DNA of 34,441 bases from Bacteroidaceae bacterium (GTDB lineage Bacteria > Bacteroidota > Bacteroidia > Bacteroidales > Bacteroidaceae). Below are positions 34,402 through 34,441 of the stretch, piece by piece. How positions within the stretch are numbered: the stretch's first letter is position 1; every line of letters begins with the position of its first letter. The translations under genes and the position numbers were made by a program. Location: assembly GCA_024698925.1 (NCBI GenBank), contig JAILQO010000033.1, forward strand, positions 1-34,441, written 5' to 3'. The notes beneath the pieces were generated by a model. It was given only the letters and a program-made list of their open reading frames with translations, was not told the origin of the DNA and searched no databases.

Positions 34402-34441
34402 AAGGATAAAGATGCCGAAAAGAGTCAAAATCGGACAAAGA

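Noticed and set aside
1..34441. tRNA, rRNA or riboswitch genes
   Set aside because: Intergenic spaces were read for cloverleaf arms and known riboswitch cores (including a cobalamin type near the adenosyltransferase gene) and none was recognised.

Overview
The window looks like chromosomal DNA from a Bacteroidota member, most likely order Bacteroidales and close to Prevotella. Three things support this. Almost every transcription start that can be placed has the phylum-specific -7 element TAnnTTTG. Three very large secreted proteins end in short basic tails of the (M/L)Y(I/L)...K type found on type IX secretion cargo in Prevotella-like genomes. Several families are typical of Bacteroidales: DUF4954, DUF6057-like, DUF5683, the short DUF2795 protein and a GH2 enzyme with a DUF4982-like region. 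The assignment is inferred from these features; no rRNA gene is present.

Left part (1-20110, all minus strand). The left edge cuts the start of an IS982-type transposase. Next is a probable five-gene transcription unit read leftwards from a promoter at 9953-9960. It contains a secreted M60/enhancin-like metallopeptidase (9926-6777), then two tandem copies of a two-gene cassette, and it ends at a terminator at 391-420. Each cassette encodes a DUF6057-like multi-span membrane protein and a TolB/PD40-type beta-propeller lipoprotein with a c-type heme motif CxxCH. Upstream are two paralogous giant secreted proteins with discoidin-like (F5/8 type C) domains (1215 and 1320 aa), each with its own promoter, leader and terminator, and then a DUF4954 beta-helix protein. 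The leader of the 1215-aa gene carries five exact-period 22-bp repeats.

Middle (20245-24695). A reduced methyltransferase-like gene and a PduO-type cobalamin adenosyltransferase form a rightward pair. A 73-aa DUF2795 protein follows. It converges, across a perfect palindromic terminator, with a leftward tadA-GH2 beta-galactosidase pair. tadA appears to have a leaderless transcript.

Right part (24842-34254). parA, parB, a DUF5683 protein, an MltD-type lytic transglycosylase and a bifunctional Rel (p)ppGpp enzyme form one tightly packed rightward cluster, grouping chromosome segregation, cell-wall remodelling and stringent response. A MerR-type regulator is transcribed towards rel and divergently from alaS. 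alaS carries an in-frame 81-bp palindromic element that adds 27 residues exactly where the catalytic half meets the editing half. Smaller palindromes of the same style lie between parA and parB and between mltD and rel.

The items most worth follow-up are the duplicated lipoprotein/membrane-protein cassette coupled to the M60 peptidase, the palindromic element inside alaS, and the repeat-bearing leader of the 1215-aa gene.
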